From: Actinoplanes xinjiangensis
Lineage (GTDB): Bacteria > Actinomycetota > Actinomycetes > Mycobacteriales > Micromonosporaceae
Reading direction: 5' to 3'
Length of the DNA: 64,000 nt
Assembly (NCBI RefSeq): GCF_003148685.1
Contig: NZ_QGGR01000003.1
Span: 558,001-622,000 of the forward strand
In this document: positions 6,172 to 14,985 of the stretch, in pieces
Layout of the letters: every line of letters begins with the position of its first letter
Position numbering within the stretch: position 1 is the stretch's first letter
Made by a program: the position numbers and the translations under genes
The notes under the pieces: model-generated
What the model was told of the DNA's origin: nothing
Database searches by the model: none
What the model saw: the letters and a program-made list of their open reading frames with translations, nothing else

Positions 6172-8310
6172 CTAGTTTTCAAAGTTTTTCTGCGCAAGGT
6201 CATCGGGGCTGGCGCCGGCCACGAGAGCGAAGACCGCGTCGCCGTACTGACCCAGCTTGCGGGGGCCGATCCCGGCGATCGCGAGCAGTTGTGCCGGTTC
6301 CGTCGGGCGGCGCTCCGCCACGGCCACCAACGTCGCATCGGTGAACACCACGTAAGCAGGGACTTTGAGTTCAGCGGCGGTGACCGCGCGCCACACCTGG
6401 AGACGCTCGTGGAGGTCTTCGTCCAGGTCGGACGGGCAGGTGGGACAGCGGCCCAGTTTGCGGTCGGCGCCGGCCAGCAGGGTGGCTCCGCAGATGCGGC
6501 ACAAGGACACCTGAGGGCGGCGGCGGTCGGGTTTCCGACCCGGCTCGACGGTACGGGACTCGGTGGCGCCACCCTTGGTGAGCTGCGGCAGGAACCGGCA
6601 CGGGCGACGGGTCCGGCCGCCCGGGGCGCGCGACTGGCCGTACGACAGCCAGAGCAGTTGCCGGGCCCGGGTCACCCCGACGTAGAGCAGTCGGCGTTCC
6701 TCCTCCAACTGCTCGGCCGTTTTCGCGTACGTCGTCGGAAGGGTGCCGTCGGCGAGCCCGGCCAGGAAGACCGCGTCCCATTCGAGGCCTTTGGCCGAGT
6801 GCAGCGAAGCCAGAGTGACGCCGGACACAGTTGGTGCGTGCTGTTGTTCGGCACGGCGGATCAGCTCGTCGTTGAAGGCGGCGAGCGAGATGTCGCGCTG
6901 GACCCGCCCGGCCTCGCCGATCGGCAGGATCTCCGGCGACGCCGCGTACTCCTCGGCGAGCGCGACCAGGGCGGCCAGTGCCTCCCACTGCTCGCGTGCC
7001 GCGCCGCCGGGCGGTGGCTGCTGCCGGTTCCAGCCGGTCGCGGCCAGCGCCTCCACGACCGCCTCGACGAGCGGCGTCTCCCCCGGGATGGACCGGACGG
7101 CGGCGCGCAGCGCGACCATCGCCTGCCGCACCTCGGCCCGCTCGAAGAATCGTTCGGCGCCCCGCACCACGTAGGGCACCTCGGCGTCGGCGAGCGCCTC
7201 CTCGTACGTCTCGGACTGCGCGTTGGTACGGAAGAGGACCGCGATCTCGCTCGCCGGGGTGCCGGCGGCGATCAGTTCCCGGCAGCGCCGGGCCACCGCA
7301 ACCGCCTCGCTGTGCTCGTCCGGGAAGATCTTGAGTTCGGGTTCGGGCCCGGACGGACGCTGGCCGACCAGTTCCAGTCGCAGTTTCGCCTCGGTGCCAC
7401 GGGCCTGCCGGATCACCGCGTTGGCGAGCCCGACCACCTGCGGCGTGGACCGGTAGTCACGGACCAGCCGGACCACCACGGCACCACGGCGCTGGCGCGG
7501 GAAATCGATGAGGTACGCCGAGGTGGCACCGGTGAACGAGTAGATCGTCTGACTCGCGTCCCCGACCACCGTCAGGTCGTCCCGGCCGCCCAGCCAGGCA
7601 TCGAGCAGCCGCTGCTGCAGCGGGTTGACGTCCTGGTACTCGTCGACGACGAAATGCCGGTACTGGGCACGGATCTGGTCGGCGACGTCCTGGTGCTCCT
7701 CGATGCCCCACACCGCGGCGCGCAGCAGGTCCTCGAAGTCGATCACACCCTGCCTGCGTTTGAGCTGCTCGTAGGCGGCGAACACCTCGGCCACCCGGGC
7801 CGGTTCGTACGGCGGCTCGCGCAGTGCCTTGGCCGCGGCCACCGCGTACTCGCCCGGCTCGACGAGGGACGACTTGGCCCACTCGATCTCGCCGGCCAGG
7901 TCGCGGGCGGCGGCGCGGTCGGTGCGTACCCCCGCCTTGGCCGCCGCGAGGCCGACCATCCGGGCCTTGCTCTCCATCAGCTCGGGCATCCGCCGGCCAT
8001 CGAGCAGGCGTGGTGCGAAATAGCGCACCTGGCGCAGCGCTGCGGCGTGGAAGGTCCGGGCCTGCACCCCGCCGGCACCGAGGGCACCGAGCCTGGCCCG
8101 CATCTCGGCCGCGGCCCGTGCCGTGAAGGTCACCGCGAGCACGTGCCGGGGGCTGATCTCGCCGGACATCGTCCGATACGCGATCCGGTGGGTGACCGCC
8201 CTGGTCTTGCCCGTGCCGGCGCCGGCCAGGATGCAGACCGGACCGGCGGGCGCGGTCACCGCCGTACGCTGATCCGGGTCGAGCCCGGCCAGCACTGCTT
8301 CAGTCCGCAC
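6172..8310 (-). CDS. uvrD2: UvrD2-type ATP-dependent DNA helicase with HRDC domain
   Basis: 712 aa from GTG 8310. Superfamily 1 motifs include Walker A LAGAGTGKTR at about residues 28-37, motif II VDEYQDVNPLQ, and later TLASLHSAKGLEWDAVFLAG and YVGVTRARQLL. A zinc-type tetracysteine CRICG...CPTCP is followed by a C-terminal HRDC domain (about 640-710), the architecture of mycobacterial UvrD2. It acts as a 3'-5' DNA helicase/translocase in repair. It is divergent from the mycoredoxin gene across 83 bp. Confidence 0.92.
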   Translation of the reverse strand: MRTEAVLAGLDPDQRTAVTAPAGPVCILAGAGTGKTRAVTHRIAYRTMSGEISPRHVLAVTFTARAAAEMRARLGALGAGGVQARTFHAAALRQVRYFAPRLLDGRRMPELMESKARMVGLAAAKAGVRTDRAAARDLAGEIEWAKSSLVEPGEYAVAAAKALREPPYEPARVAEVFAAYEQLKRRQGVIDFEDLLRAAVWGIEEHQDVADQIRAQYRHFVVDEYQDVNPLQQRLLDAWLGGRDDLTVVGDASQTIYSFTGATSAYLIDFPRQRRGAVVVRLVRDYRSTPQVVGLANAVIRQARGTEAKLRLELVGQRPSGPEPELKIFPDEHSEAVAVARRCRELIAAGTPASEIAVLFRTNAQSETYEEALADAEVPYVVRGAERFFERAEVRQAMVALRAAVRSIPGETPLVEAVVEALAATGWNRQQPPPGGAAREQWEALAALVALAEEYAASPEILPIGEAGRVQRDISLAAFNDELIRRAEQQHAPTVSGVTLASLHSAKGLEWDAVFLAGLADGTLPTTYAKTAEQLEEERRLLYVGVTRARQLLWLSYGQSRAPGGRTRRPCRFLPQLTKGGATESRTVEPGRKPDRRRPQVSLCRICGATLLAGADRKLGRCPTCPSDLDEDLHERLQVWRAVTAAELKVPAYVVFTDATLVAVAERRPTEPAQLLAIAGIGPRKLGQYGDAVFALVAGASPDDLAQKNFEN

Positions 8311-8393
8311 GGTAGGGAATCATGACACCCCGGCGGGGTGTTGTGCTTGTCAGCCGCACCGCGGTGTGACCTGTATCGAAGGAGTCTTGACGG

Positions 8394-8636
8394 ATGCTGA
8401 CCATGTACTCGACGTCCTGGTGTGGGTACTGCCACCGCCTCAAGTCGCAGCTCGACCGGGAGGGCATCGCCTACGACGTCGTCGACATCGAGCAGGACGA
8501 GGCCTCGGCCGCGTTCGTGCGCAGCGTCAACGGCGGTAACCAGACGGTGCCGACCCTGAAGTTCGCCGACGGCTCGGCTCTGACGAACCCGTCGATCGTC
8601 CAGGTCAAGCAGCACCTCGCCACCATCGCGGCGTGA
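8394..8636 (+). CDS. mrx1: Mycoredoxin (glutaredoxin-like)
   Basis: 80-aa thioredoxin-fold protein with the active-site motif STSWCGYCHRLK (CxxC at about residues 10-13), the cis-proline segment QTVPTLKF and a terminal helix. Mycoredoxins reduce mycothiol mixed disulfides, and mshB at 43953-44819 supports a mycothiol-making host. ATG 8394 follows GAAGGAG. The gene stands alone, ending at a hairpin terminator. Confidence 0.92.
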   Translation: MLTMYSTSWCGYCHRLKSQLDREGIAYDVVDIEQDEASAAFVRSVNGGNQTVPTLKFADGSALTNPSIVQVKQHLATIAA

Positions 8637-8640
8637 TGGT

Positions 8641-8665
8641 CGGGAGGGGCCCGCGGCCCCTCCCG
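8641..8665. terminator. Hairpin between convergent genes
   Basis: Perfect 11-bp stem CGGGAGGGGCC (8641-8651) / GGCCCCTCCCG (8655-8665) with a 3-nt loop, 5 nt after the mycoredoxin stop and 8 nt from the end of the convergent dioxygenase gene. No T-run. Confidence 0.7.
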
Positions 8666-8672
8666 CAACCAT

Positions 8673-9554
8673 TTACGGGATCAGCGCCGGGATGCTCGAG
8701 TCGAGCAGTCCGCGCTCCTTGAGCGCCCCGTAGAGCGGCGTGGTCTCCGGGTAGTGACCCCACTGGTGGTCGCCGTCGCCGTCGCCGAAGCCACCGAGCA
8801 GCTGCTTCTGCACCTCGGTGAGGTTCGCCCACTCCGGCCGGTTCGGCAGGTCGGCGTTCTCGTCGCGCATGGCGATCCAGCGCGGGGTGTAGCCGAAGAA
8901 CGCACCGACGCGGGTGATGTCGGAGTAGTTGTCCGACCGGGCGTGCCAGATCCGCCGGTCGAAGACGACCAGGTCGCCGGCGTTCGCGGTGATCTGCGTC
9001 GCGCCGTCGGGCGCGGGCCACGGGACACCACGGCTCGGCGGGCCGGGCAGCCAGTTGGTCTTGTGGCTGCCCGGCAGCACGGTGAAGTTGCCGCGGCCGG
9101 TCTCGCTCACGTCCGAGAACCAGTACGCCAGCTTGACCGACAGCATCGGCCGCGGGTCGGTCTCGATCTCCCGGTTCTGCCGTCCGCCGTCCTGGTGCCA
9201 GTGCCACCATTGTTTCTGCTTCTGGTGCAGCTGCGGGTGAACGTCGATGTGCGAGTGGTAGATGTGCAGGTTCCACCCGAGCAGCGACCAGATGTACTTG
9301 AAAGCCTTGGGGTGATCGATCAGGAAGGCCAGCTCGGGGACGTGCGCGATCGGCGAGAGCTGGTGCAGGGCACCGGTCGCGCTCAGCTCGCCCGCGGACT
9401 TCTGCTTCTCGTAATACCCCAGGATCGCGGCGCGGCCGGCCTCGATCTCGCTCTCACTCAGCACCGACGGCACGACGATGTAGCCGTCCCGGTCGAACGC
9501 CTCCCGCTCCTCCGCGGACATCGGCGTCCACGCCGGCGCCTCCACCTGAGTCAT
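8673..9554 (-). CDS. Phytanoyl-CoA dioxygenase (PhyH) family 2OG/Fe(II) oxygenase
   Basis: 293 aa from ATG 9554, preceded by GAGAGGGGAA; a longer frame from 9647 has no such site. The iron triad can be read as HxD in WHWHQDGG (about residue 145) and the distal His in RRIWHARSDN; R in NYSDITRVG is a candidate 2-oxoglutarate ligand. The N-terminal FDRDGYIVVPSVLS is typical of PhyH proteins. The family hydroxylates small molecules such as ectoine or secondary-metabolite precursors; this substrate cannot be named. It lies 56 bp downstream of nudC and may be co-transcribed. Confidence 0.82.
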   Translation of the reverse strand: MTQVEAPAWTPMSAEEREAFDRDGYIVVPSVLSESEIEAGRAAILGYYEKQKSAGELSATGALHQLSPIAHVPELAFLIDHPKAFKYIWSLLGWNLHIYHSHIDVHPQLHQKQKQWWHWHQDGGRQNREIETDPRPMLSVKLAYWFSDVSETGRGNFTVLPGSHKTNWLPGPPSRGVPWPAPDGATQITANAGDLVVFDRRIWHARSDNYSDITRVGAFFGYTPRWIAMRDENADLPNRPEWANLTEVQKQLLGGFGDGDGDHQWGHYPETTPLYGALKERGLLDSSIPALIP

Positions 9555-9610
9555 CGGTTCCCCTCTCGTCTTTGAAGGGAAGACGCGACGGACGCTCGAA
9601 TGGGTTGCGC

Positions 9611-10558
9611 CTAACCAGAAAAATCTTCTGAGTCCTCGAGGAGCCACTTCTCGATCAGATAGAAGGCGATCGAAGAGCTCATCGGCACGCCGTGCGAGCC
9701 CTCACCGGAGAACATCTTCGCGACGTCCTCCCTGGTGAACCAGTGCGCCTCGTCGATCTCCTCCGGATCCAGCACCAGCGGCTGCCCCGGGTCGGCGATC
9801 CCCTGAAAACCGAGCATCAAGGAGCCGGGGTACGGCCAGGACTGGCTCCCTTCGTACCGGATCTCGGAGAGGTCGACGCCCACCTCCTCCTGCACCTCGC
9901 GGGCGACCGCCGCCTCCGCCGACTCGCCGGCCTCGACGAACCCGGCCAGGCAGGAGAAACGCCGGGACCCGTCGGGCCGGGCCGGCCAGGCCGCGTTGTG
10001 GCCGAGCAGGCAGCGCCCGGTCGGGCCGGCGACCCCGTCGTGCACCAGGATGATCATCGCCGGGTCGGTCCGCGGCCACATCATGGTGCCGTCCGGATCG
10101 ACCCGCGCCCAGCCGGCCTCCACCACTGTGGTCGGTTTTCCGGTACGCGGCGAGTACAGGTGACTGCGGTGCCAGTTGCCGAGCGCGACCGCCGTGGTCA
10201 GCAGGCCGGTGTCGCGGGCGTCGAGCAGATGCCCGACCTCACGGAGGCCGGCCACGCGGGTGTCGCCGGCGGCGGTGAGCGGGGCGTCGACCGCCCAGTA
10301 CGGCGTGCCGTCCGGGCCGACGCCGAGGAACCAGCGCTCGGCCTCCGGCGCCTCCGACGGTGGCACCAGGATCAGTGCGGCACCACCGTCGGGGCGGTCG
10401 TTGACCAGGGCCCGGCCGCCCTTGGCCAGGTCCACGACGAGGACCTGGCCGCGTTCCCAGGCGGCGGCGAGCCATGCGGAGTCCCGGCGGTGCTGGGCCG
10501 CGCGGTCGAGGGTGGTACGGGCGAGCGGCGGACCGCCCGGTTTCTCCGAGCTGATCAC
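9611..10558 (-). CDS. nudC: NudC-like NAD(+)/NADH diphosphatase, zinc site lost
   Basis: 315 aa from GTG 10558, overlapping the M16 stop by 4 nt (GTGA). The Nudix box GFVEAGESAEAAVAREVQEE carries the catalytic Glu residues, followed by SQSWPYPGSLM, a variant of the NADH-specific SQPWPFP signature. The zinc-ribbon cysteines that normally precede WPRTDP are absent; the stretch before it reads VDPDGTMM. The enzyme should cleave NADH to NMNH and AMP and may decap NAD-capped RNA. It is the third gene of an M16-M16-nudC operon. Confidence 0.85.
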   Translation of the reverse strand: MISSEKPGGPPLARTTLDRAAQHRRDSAWLAAAWERGQVLVVDLAKGGRALVNDRPDGGAALILVPPSEAPEAERWFLGVGPDGTPYWAVDAPLTAAGDTRVAGLREVGHLLDARDTGLLTTAVALGNWHRSHLYSPRTGKPTTVVEAGWARVDPDGTMMWPRTDPAMIILVHDGVAGPTGRCLLGHNAAWPARPDGSRRFSCLAGFVEAGESAEAAVAREVQEEVGVDLSEIRYEGSQSWPYPGSLMLGFQGIADPGQPLVLDPEEIDEAHWFTREDVAKMFSGEGSHGVPMSSSIAFYLIEKWLLEDSEDFSG

Positions 10559-11871
10559 GCTGCGCTGCGCTCCACCACGGTCAGGGCGGACAGTTGCGGC
10601 TCGATCTTCTCGGCGTCGCCGAGGACCACGGTCACCGCACGGGACGGGGCGAGGTACTTCGAGGCGGCGGCGGCCACCTCCTCGCGGGTGGCCGCGGACA
10701 GCGCCGCGGAGTACTTCCGGAGGTGGTCGAGGCGGAGCCCGAACCCGGCGTACATGCTGGCCAGCCCGGCGAGCCCGGCCTGGGTGGACATGCCGAGCCG
10801 GAGCGTGCCGAGGGCATAGCGGCGGGCCTGTTCCAGCTCCTCCTCGCCGGGCGGGAGGCTGGCGATCCGGCCCAGCTCGTAGTTCGTCTCCAGCAGCGAC
10901 GGGCCGGTCACCTCGGTGGCCACCTCGGCGGCGGCGACCAGCGCGGACCCGGCCACGTAGTGGTCGACCGACGAGTACGACCCGTAGGTGTAGCCCTTGT
11001 CCTCCCGGATGTTCTCGGTCCACCGGGACGAGAAGTAGCCGCCGAACACCAGGTTCGCCAGGTTGAGCGCCGCGTAGTCGGGGTCGGTGCGGGTCAGCGC
11101 GGGCAGCGCGATCCGCAGCGACGACTGCACCGACCCGGGCCGGTCGACGAGCAGCAGTGGACCGGTCTCCAGGGCGGGGGTGGGCGGCAGGCTGCCGTCC
11201 TGGGCACTGCCCGACCAGCCGCCGAGGACCTTCTCCGCGGTGTCGATCGCCTGGTCCGGGTCGATGTCGCCGACCAGTACGAGCACCGCGCCGTCCGGAC
11301 GGACCCGGGCGGCGTGCAGTTCGCGCAGCGGGCCCGGCGACAGCACCCGGATCTCCTCGGGCGCCGGGGTCTGCACCGCGTACGGGTGGCTGCCGTACAT
11401 CCGCTTGAGCAGGGCCACCCGGGCGAGGTGTGCCGGCTGGCTGAGCGCGACCTGGATGTGGTCGACGAGCCGGTCCCGCTCGGTGGACACCTCCTCGTCC
11501 GGATAGGTGGCGTCGGTGAGAACCGAGGCGAGCAGTTCGAGCGTCCGGTCGAGGCCGTCGGCGAGCGCGTTACCGCTGATCAGCAGCCGGTCCGGGTCGA
11601 GTCCGGCGGCCAGGCCGCCGCCGACCGCCTGCAACTCGGCGGCGATGTCGATGCTGTTCATACCGCTGGTGCCGGTGAAGAGCGCCTGCGAGAGCAGAGT
11701 GGCCGGGGCGAGCGGGGCCCGCCCGAACGGGATCCGCAGCCGCACCTCGACCAGCGGCACCGCGGACCGCCGGATCGCGATCACGGTGAGGCCGTTGGAC
11801 AGGGTCCGCTCGCGCTCCCGCGGCAGGTTCAGCTCGGCGTCCGGCACCAGGTCCGGCAGGGTCTTGGTCAC
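10555..11871 (-). CDS. M16 family peptidase-like subunit, non-catalytic
   Basis: 438 aa starting MTKTLPDLVPDAELNLPRER at ATG 11871, overlapping the upstream M16 gene by 4 nt. It has the two-domain M16 layout but lacks HxxEH; the corresponding helix reads LLSQALFTGTSG. Such subunits pair with an active M16 partner, like mitochondrial processing peptidase alpha with beta. The C-terminal part keeps the family's LRLGMSTQAGLAGLASMYAG pattern. It probably forms a heterodimer with the product of 11868-13175. Confidence 0.85.
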   Translation of the reverse strand: MTKTLPDLVPDAELNLPRERERTLSNGLTVIAIRRSAVPLVEVRLRIPFGRAPLAPATLLSQALFTGTSGMNSIDIAAELQAVGGGLAAGLDPDRLLISGNALADGLDRTLELLASVLTDATYPDEEVSTERDRLVDHIQVALSQPAHLARVALLKRMYGSHPYAVQTPAPEEIRVLSPGPLRELHAARVRPDGAVLVLVGDIDPDQAIDTAEKVLGGWSGSAQDGSLPPTPALETGPLLLVDRPGSVQSSLRIALPALTRTDPDYAALNLANLVFGGYFSSRWTENIREDKGYTYGSYSSVDHYVAGSALVAAAEVATEVTGPSLLETNYELGRIASLPPGEEELEQARRYALGTLRLGMSTQAGLAGLASMYAGFGLRLDHLRKYSAALSAATREEVAAAASKYLAPSRAVTVVLGDAEKIEPQLSALTVVERSAA

Positions 11872-13175
11872 GAAGAGGCTCCCGGGAAGACTTCGACGGA
11901 GGCGCGGCGCTCGGGCCGCAGAGTGCCCGCGGCGGCGACGATCTGCTCCTCGCGCACCTCGCTGATCAGCTTGGGCAGGTCGTTGAGCAGTCCGGGGCGG
12001 CCACGCTGCAGCTCCAGGACGGCCATCGGCTGGGCCCGGCCGAGGACGTCGTCGGTGCCGTGCAGCGCGCGGGTCGCCATGCGGGCCTGGGTACGGTCCA
12101 GCTCGCCGGGCTTGAGGCCGTCGGCCGCCAGCCGGTCGAGCTCCTCGTCGATGGTGCGCAGCACCTTGCCGGCGTCGCCGCCCGGGGGCAGGTGGGCCTG
12201 GAGCAGCAGGGCGGTCGGGTTGCGCACGAGGTACTCGTCGCCCATGAAGCCGAGGTAGCCGCCCAGGGTGGTGGCCGTCCGGTCACGCTGGACCAGGCGC
12301 TCGACCAGCCGGGACGCGTCGCCGTCGGTGAGCACCTCGGCGAGCACCACGTACGGCAGGTAGTCCTCGAAGGTGCCGATCGGGTCGGGCACGCGCCAGC
12401 CGGCGGCGACGGCGGGCAGCGGGGCGATGCGATCGGTGTACGACTCGCGCCGTTCCCCGTTGATGTCGGGCTCGTCGAAGTCCGGCAGCTGCGGGGCGGG
12501 CCGGGCCGGGACGTCACCGAAGTGCCGCTCGATCATCGTGGTCGCCTCGGCCACGTCGAAGTCGCCGGCGACCGAGAGCACCGCGTTGCCGCAGGCGTAG
12601 TAGCGGTCGAAGAATCCCTGCGCGTCCTCGACGGTGGCGCTCTCCAGATCCTCGAAGGAGCCGTAGCCGTCGTGCGCGTTGGCGAAGGTGCTGAACATCA
12701 CCGGTGGCAGTTTCAGCCACGGGAACCCGCCGTACGGCCGGTTCAGCACGTTGACCCGGATCTCCTCCTTGACCACGTCGACCTGGTTGCGCAGGTTCTC
12801 CTCGGTGAGCCGGGGGCCGCGCATCCGGTCCGCCTCGAGGAACAGGGCGCGTTCCAGACCACCGGTCGGCAGCACCTCGAAGTAGTCGGTGTAGTCGAGG
12901 TGGGTGGAGCCGTTGAAGCTGCCGCCCGCACCCTGCACGTGGCGGAAGTGCGCCAGCTTCTCCAGGTTCTCCGAGCCCTGGAACATCAGGTGCTCGAAGA
13001 GGTGGGCGAAACCGGTTCGGCCCTCCGGCTCGCTACGGATGCCGACGTCGTAGACGACGGCCACGCCGACCACCGGGGCGCTGCGATCCGGAGAGAGGAC
13101 CACGCGCAGACCGTTGCCGAGCGTGAACCGCTCGACCGGGTATTTCGTCGCGGGGATCTTGATTTTGGGCGCCAC
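11868..13175 (-). CDS. M16 family zinc peptidase (catalytic subunit)
   Basis: 435 aa with the inverted zinc motif HLFEH (in GFAHLFEHLMFQGS) near residue 65 and a downstream acidic ligand region in TYxDYFEVLP-like sequence. A second, inactive M16 domain forms the C-terminal half. It is the first gene of the operon. Start GTG 13175 has TAGATT 6 nt upstream, which suggests a leaderless transcript. It is probably a cytoplasmic peptide-degrading enzyme working with the next gene product. Confidence 0.88.
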   Translation of the reverse strand: MAPKIKIPATKYPVERFTLGNGLRVVLSPDRSAPVVGVAVVYDVGIRSEPEGRTGFAHLFEHLMFQGSENLEKLAHFRHVQGAGGSFNGSTHLDYTDYFEVLPTGGLERALFLEADRMRGPRLTEENLRNQVDVVKEEIRVNVLNRPYGGFPWLKLPPVMFSTFANAHDGYGSFEDLESATVEDAQGFFDRYYACGNAVLSVAGDFDVAEATTMIERHFGDVPARPAPQLPDFDEPDINGERRESYTDRIAPLPAVAAGWRVPDPIGTFEDYLPYVVLAEVLTDGDASRLVERLVQRDRTATTLGGYLGFMGDEYLVRNPTALLLQAHLPPGGDAGKVLRTIDEELDRLAADGLKPGELDRTQARMATRALHGTDDVLGRAQPMAVLELQRGRPGLLNDLPKLISEVREEQIVAAAGTLRPERRASVEVFPGASS

Positions 13176-13401
13176 GGTACGAATCTAGCCGACACGCCTC
13201 CGTAGTCGAGTGGCGACGCCGAGTAAATACATCAATATCCGTTCGCGATCTTCCGCCGCGAATCGGACCCCGTACGGCGCGTCGATGTCGTTCCCGTCAC
13301 CCCAACGGTGGAACCCGGGCACGATACAACCCGAAAAGCCCCCGGATGGCGGTTTCCCACGGCCCGGGCCAGGGTTGACGCACCAAACCCATATGGTCCA
13401 G

Positions 13402-13426
13402 TATTCCCATCCAACAGATAGGCATA
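13402..13426 (+). promoter_or_regulatory. Candidate operator for the Rrf2 regulator
   Basis: TATTCCCATC-CAACA-GATAGGCATA is an imperfect inverted repeat with 10-bp arms matching at 8 of 10 positions, 30 bp before the Rrf2 start codon. The ATTCC...GG-AT spacing resembles sites of the CymR/IscR type. A separate palindrome CCATATGG lies at 13389-13396. Autoregulation of the Rrf2-ABC operon is inferred. Confidence 0.5.
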
Positions 13427-13456
13427 CCGAAGTATCCGCGGGAGGGGGAGCGCGTC

Positions 13457-13870
13457 GTGTACGTCTCGGCTCGCACGGACTACGCCGTACGCGCGATGCT
13501 GGCGGTCACCGCCGAGCACCCACGCCTGGTGAAGGCCGCCGGACTGGCTGCCGTCCAGGACATCCCGCTCAGCTTCCTTCAGGGAATCCTGCTCGATCTG
13601 CGCCGCGCCGGACTGCTGCACAGTCATCGTGGCGTGGACGGCGGGTACGCCTTGGCACGCCCCGCCGAGGAGATCACCGTCGGCGACGTCGTTCGCGCCG
13701 TCGGGGGTGCCCTCACCACGGTCCGTGGGCTGCCCACGTCCACGGCGACCTACCACGGTGCGGCGACGGCGCTGCACGACGTGTGGGTCGCCGTCGAGGC
13801 GGCCATCGAGGGTGTGGTCGACCACAAGACCCTGGCCGAACTCTCCCACATCTCAGTGAGAAGAAATTAG
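13457..13870 (+). CDS. Rrf2 family transcriptional regulator
   Basis: 137 aa from GTG 13457, preceded by GGGAGGGGGAGC. The N-terminal winged helix begins MYVSARTDYAVRAMLAV and includes the wing RRAGLLHSHRGVDGGYALARP, typical of Rrf2 proteins. No Fe-S cysteines are present, so it is a non-IscR member, probably sensing a sulfur metabolite as CymR does. The solute-binding gene begins 8 nt downstream, so this is likely the regulator of the ABC operon. Confidence 0.87.
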   Translation: MYVSARTDYAVRAMLAVTAEHPRLVKAAGLAAVQDIPLSFLQGILLDLRRAGLLHSHRGVDGGYALARPAEEITVGDVVRAVGGALTTVRGLPTSTATYHGAATALHDVWVAVEAAIEGVVDHKTLAELSHISVRRN

Positions 13871-13878
13871 GAGTGAGC

Positions 13879-14958
13879 ATGAGCTCCCGCACCCTCCGTG
13901 CGCTGGCCCTTGCCTCGGCCGCGCTGGTGGCCACGACCGCGCTGGCCGCCTGCGGTTCCAAGGACGAGGACAAGACCGCCGCCGAGGCCGCCGCCGGTAA
14001 CGCGGCCGAGGCCCCGGCCATCAAGCTGGGTTACTTCCCCAACATCACCCACGCCCCCGCCCTGGTCGGCGTGAACAAGGGCCTGTTCGCCGAGAAGCTG
14101 GGCGGCACCAAGCTGGAGGCGACCACCTTCAACGCCGGCCCGGCCGCGATCGAGGCGCTGCTCTCCGGCGCGATCGACGCCACCTACATCGGCCCGAACC
14201 CGGCGATCAACGGCTGGTCCAAGTCCAAGGGCTCCGCACTGAAGATCATCGCGGGCAGCACCTCGGGCGGCGCCGGCCTGGTCGTCAAGGAGGGCATCAA
14301 CACCCCGGCCGACCTCAAGGGCAAGAAGATCGCCACCCCGCAGCTGGGCAACACCCAGGACGTCGCGCTGCGCGCCTGGCTGAAGCAGAACGGCCTCAAC
14401 GCCGACACCAGCGGCGGCGGCGACGTCTCGGTCCTGCCGCAGGACAACGCGACCGCGATCCAGGCGTTCGCGCAGGGCACCATCGACGGCGCCTGGGTGC
14501 CGGAGCCCAACTACAGCAAGCTGGTCCTCGAGTCCAAGGGCAAGGTCCTGGTCGACGAGAAGACGCTGTGGCCGAACCAGGAGTTCGTGACCACCCACCT
14601 GATCGTCAGCCAGGAGTTCCTGAAGAAGTACCCGGGAACGGTCAAGAAGCTGCTCCAGGGCCACATCGCGGCGGTCAAGTACATCAAGGACAGCAACGCC
14701 GACGCGCAGAAGGCCGCAAACGCCCAGATCGAGGCGCTCACCAGCAAGCCGCTGAAGGACGAGATCCTCACCGCCGCGTTCGCGAACCTCAAGTTCACCT
14801 ACGACCCGATCGCGTCCTCGCTCTTCACCAGCGCGAAGCACGCGGAGGAGGTCGGCCTGCTCGACCCGGTGGACCTGCAGGGCATCTACGACATCACGCT
14901 GCTCAACGAGCTGCTGAAGGCGGACGGCCAGGCCGAGGTCAGCGACACCGCGGTCTGA
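13879..14958 (+). CDS. ssuA: Sulfonate/nitrate-type ABC transporter substrate-binding lipoprotein
   Basis: 359 aa with a lipoprotein signal ending in the lipobox LAAC at about residue 26. The mature part is a SsuA/TauA/NMT1-type binding protein (IKLGYFPNITHAPALVGVNK near the start, YIGPNPAINGW near residue 115). ATG 13879 sits behind TAGGAG. The first of three transporter genes, it captures an aliphatic sulfonate or similar anion at the cell surface. The sulfur role is supported by the linked Rrf2 regulator; the exact ligand is not known. Confidence 0.85.
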   Translation: MSSRTLRALALASAALVATTALAACGSKDEDKTAAEAAAGNAAEAPAIKLGYFPNITHAPALVGVNKGLFAEKLGGTKLEATTFNAGPAAIEALLSGAIDATYIGPNPAINGWSKSKGSALKIIAGSTSGGAGLVVKEGINTPADLKGKKIATPQLGNTQDVALRAWLKQNGLNADTSGGGDVSVLPQDNATAIQAFAQGTIDGAWVPEPNYSKLVLESKGKVLVDEKTLWPNQEFVTTHLIVSQEFLKKYPGTVKKLLQGHIAAVKYIKDSNADAQKAANAQIEALTSKPLKDEILTAAFANLKFTYDPIASSLFTSAKHAEEVGLLDPVDLQGIYDITLLNELLKADGQAEVSDTAV

Positions 14959-14985
14959 TCCCGCGGAACGAGGAGGAGGGCGAGT

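Noticed and set aside
6289..8325. Long + frame opposite uvrD2
   Set aside because: Antisense shadow produced by GC-biased codons; uvrD2 motifs are intact on the other strand.
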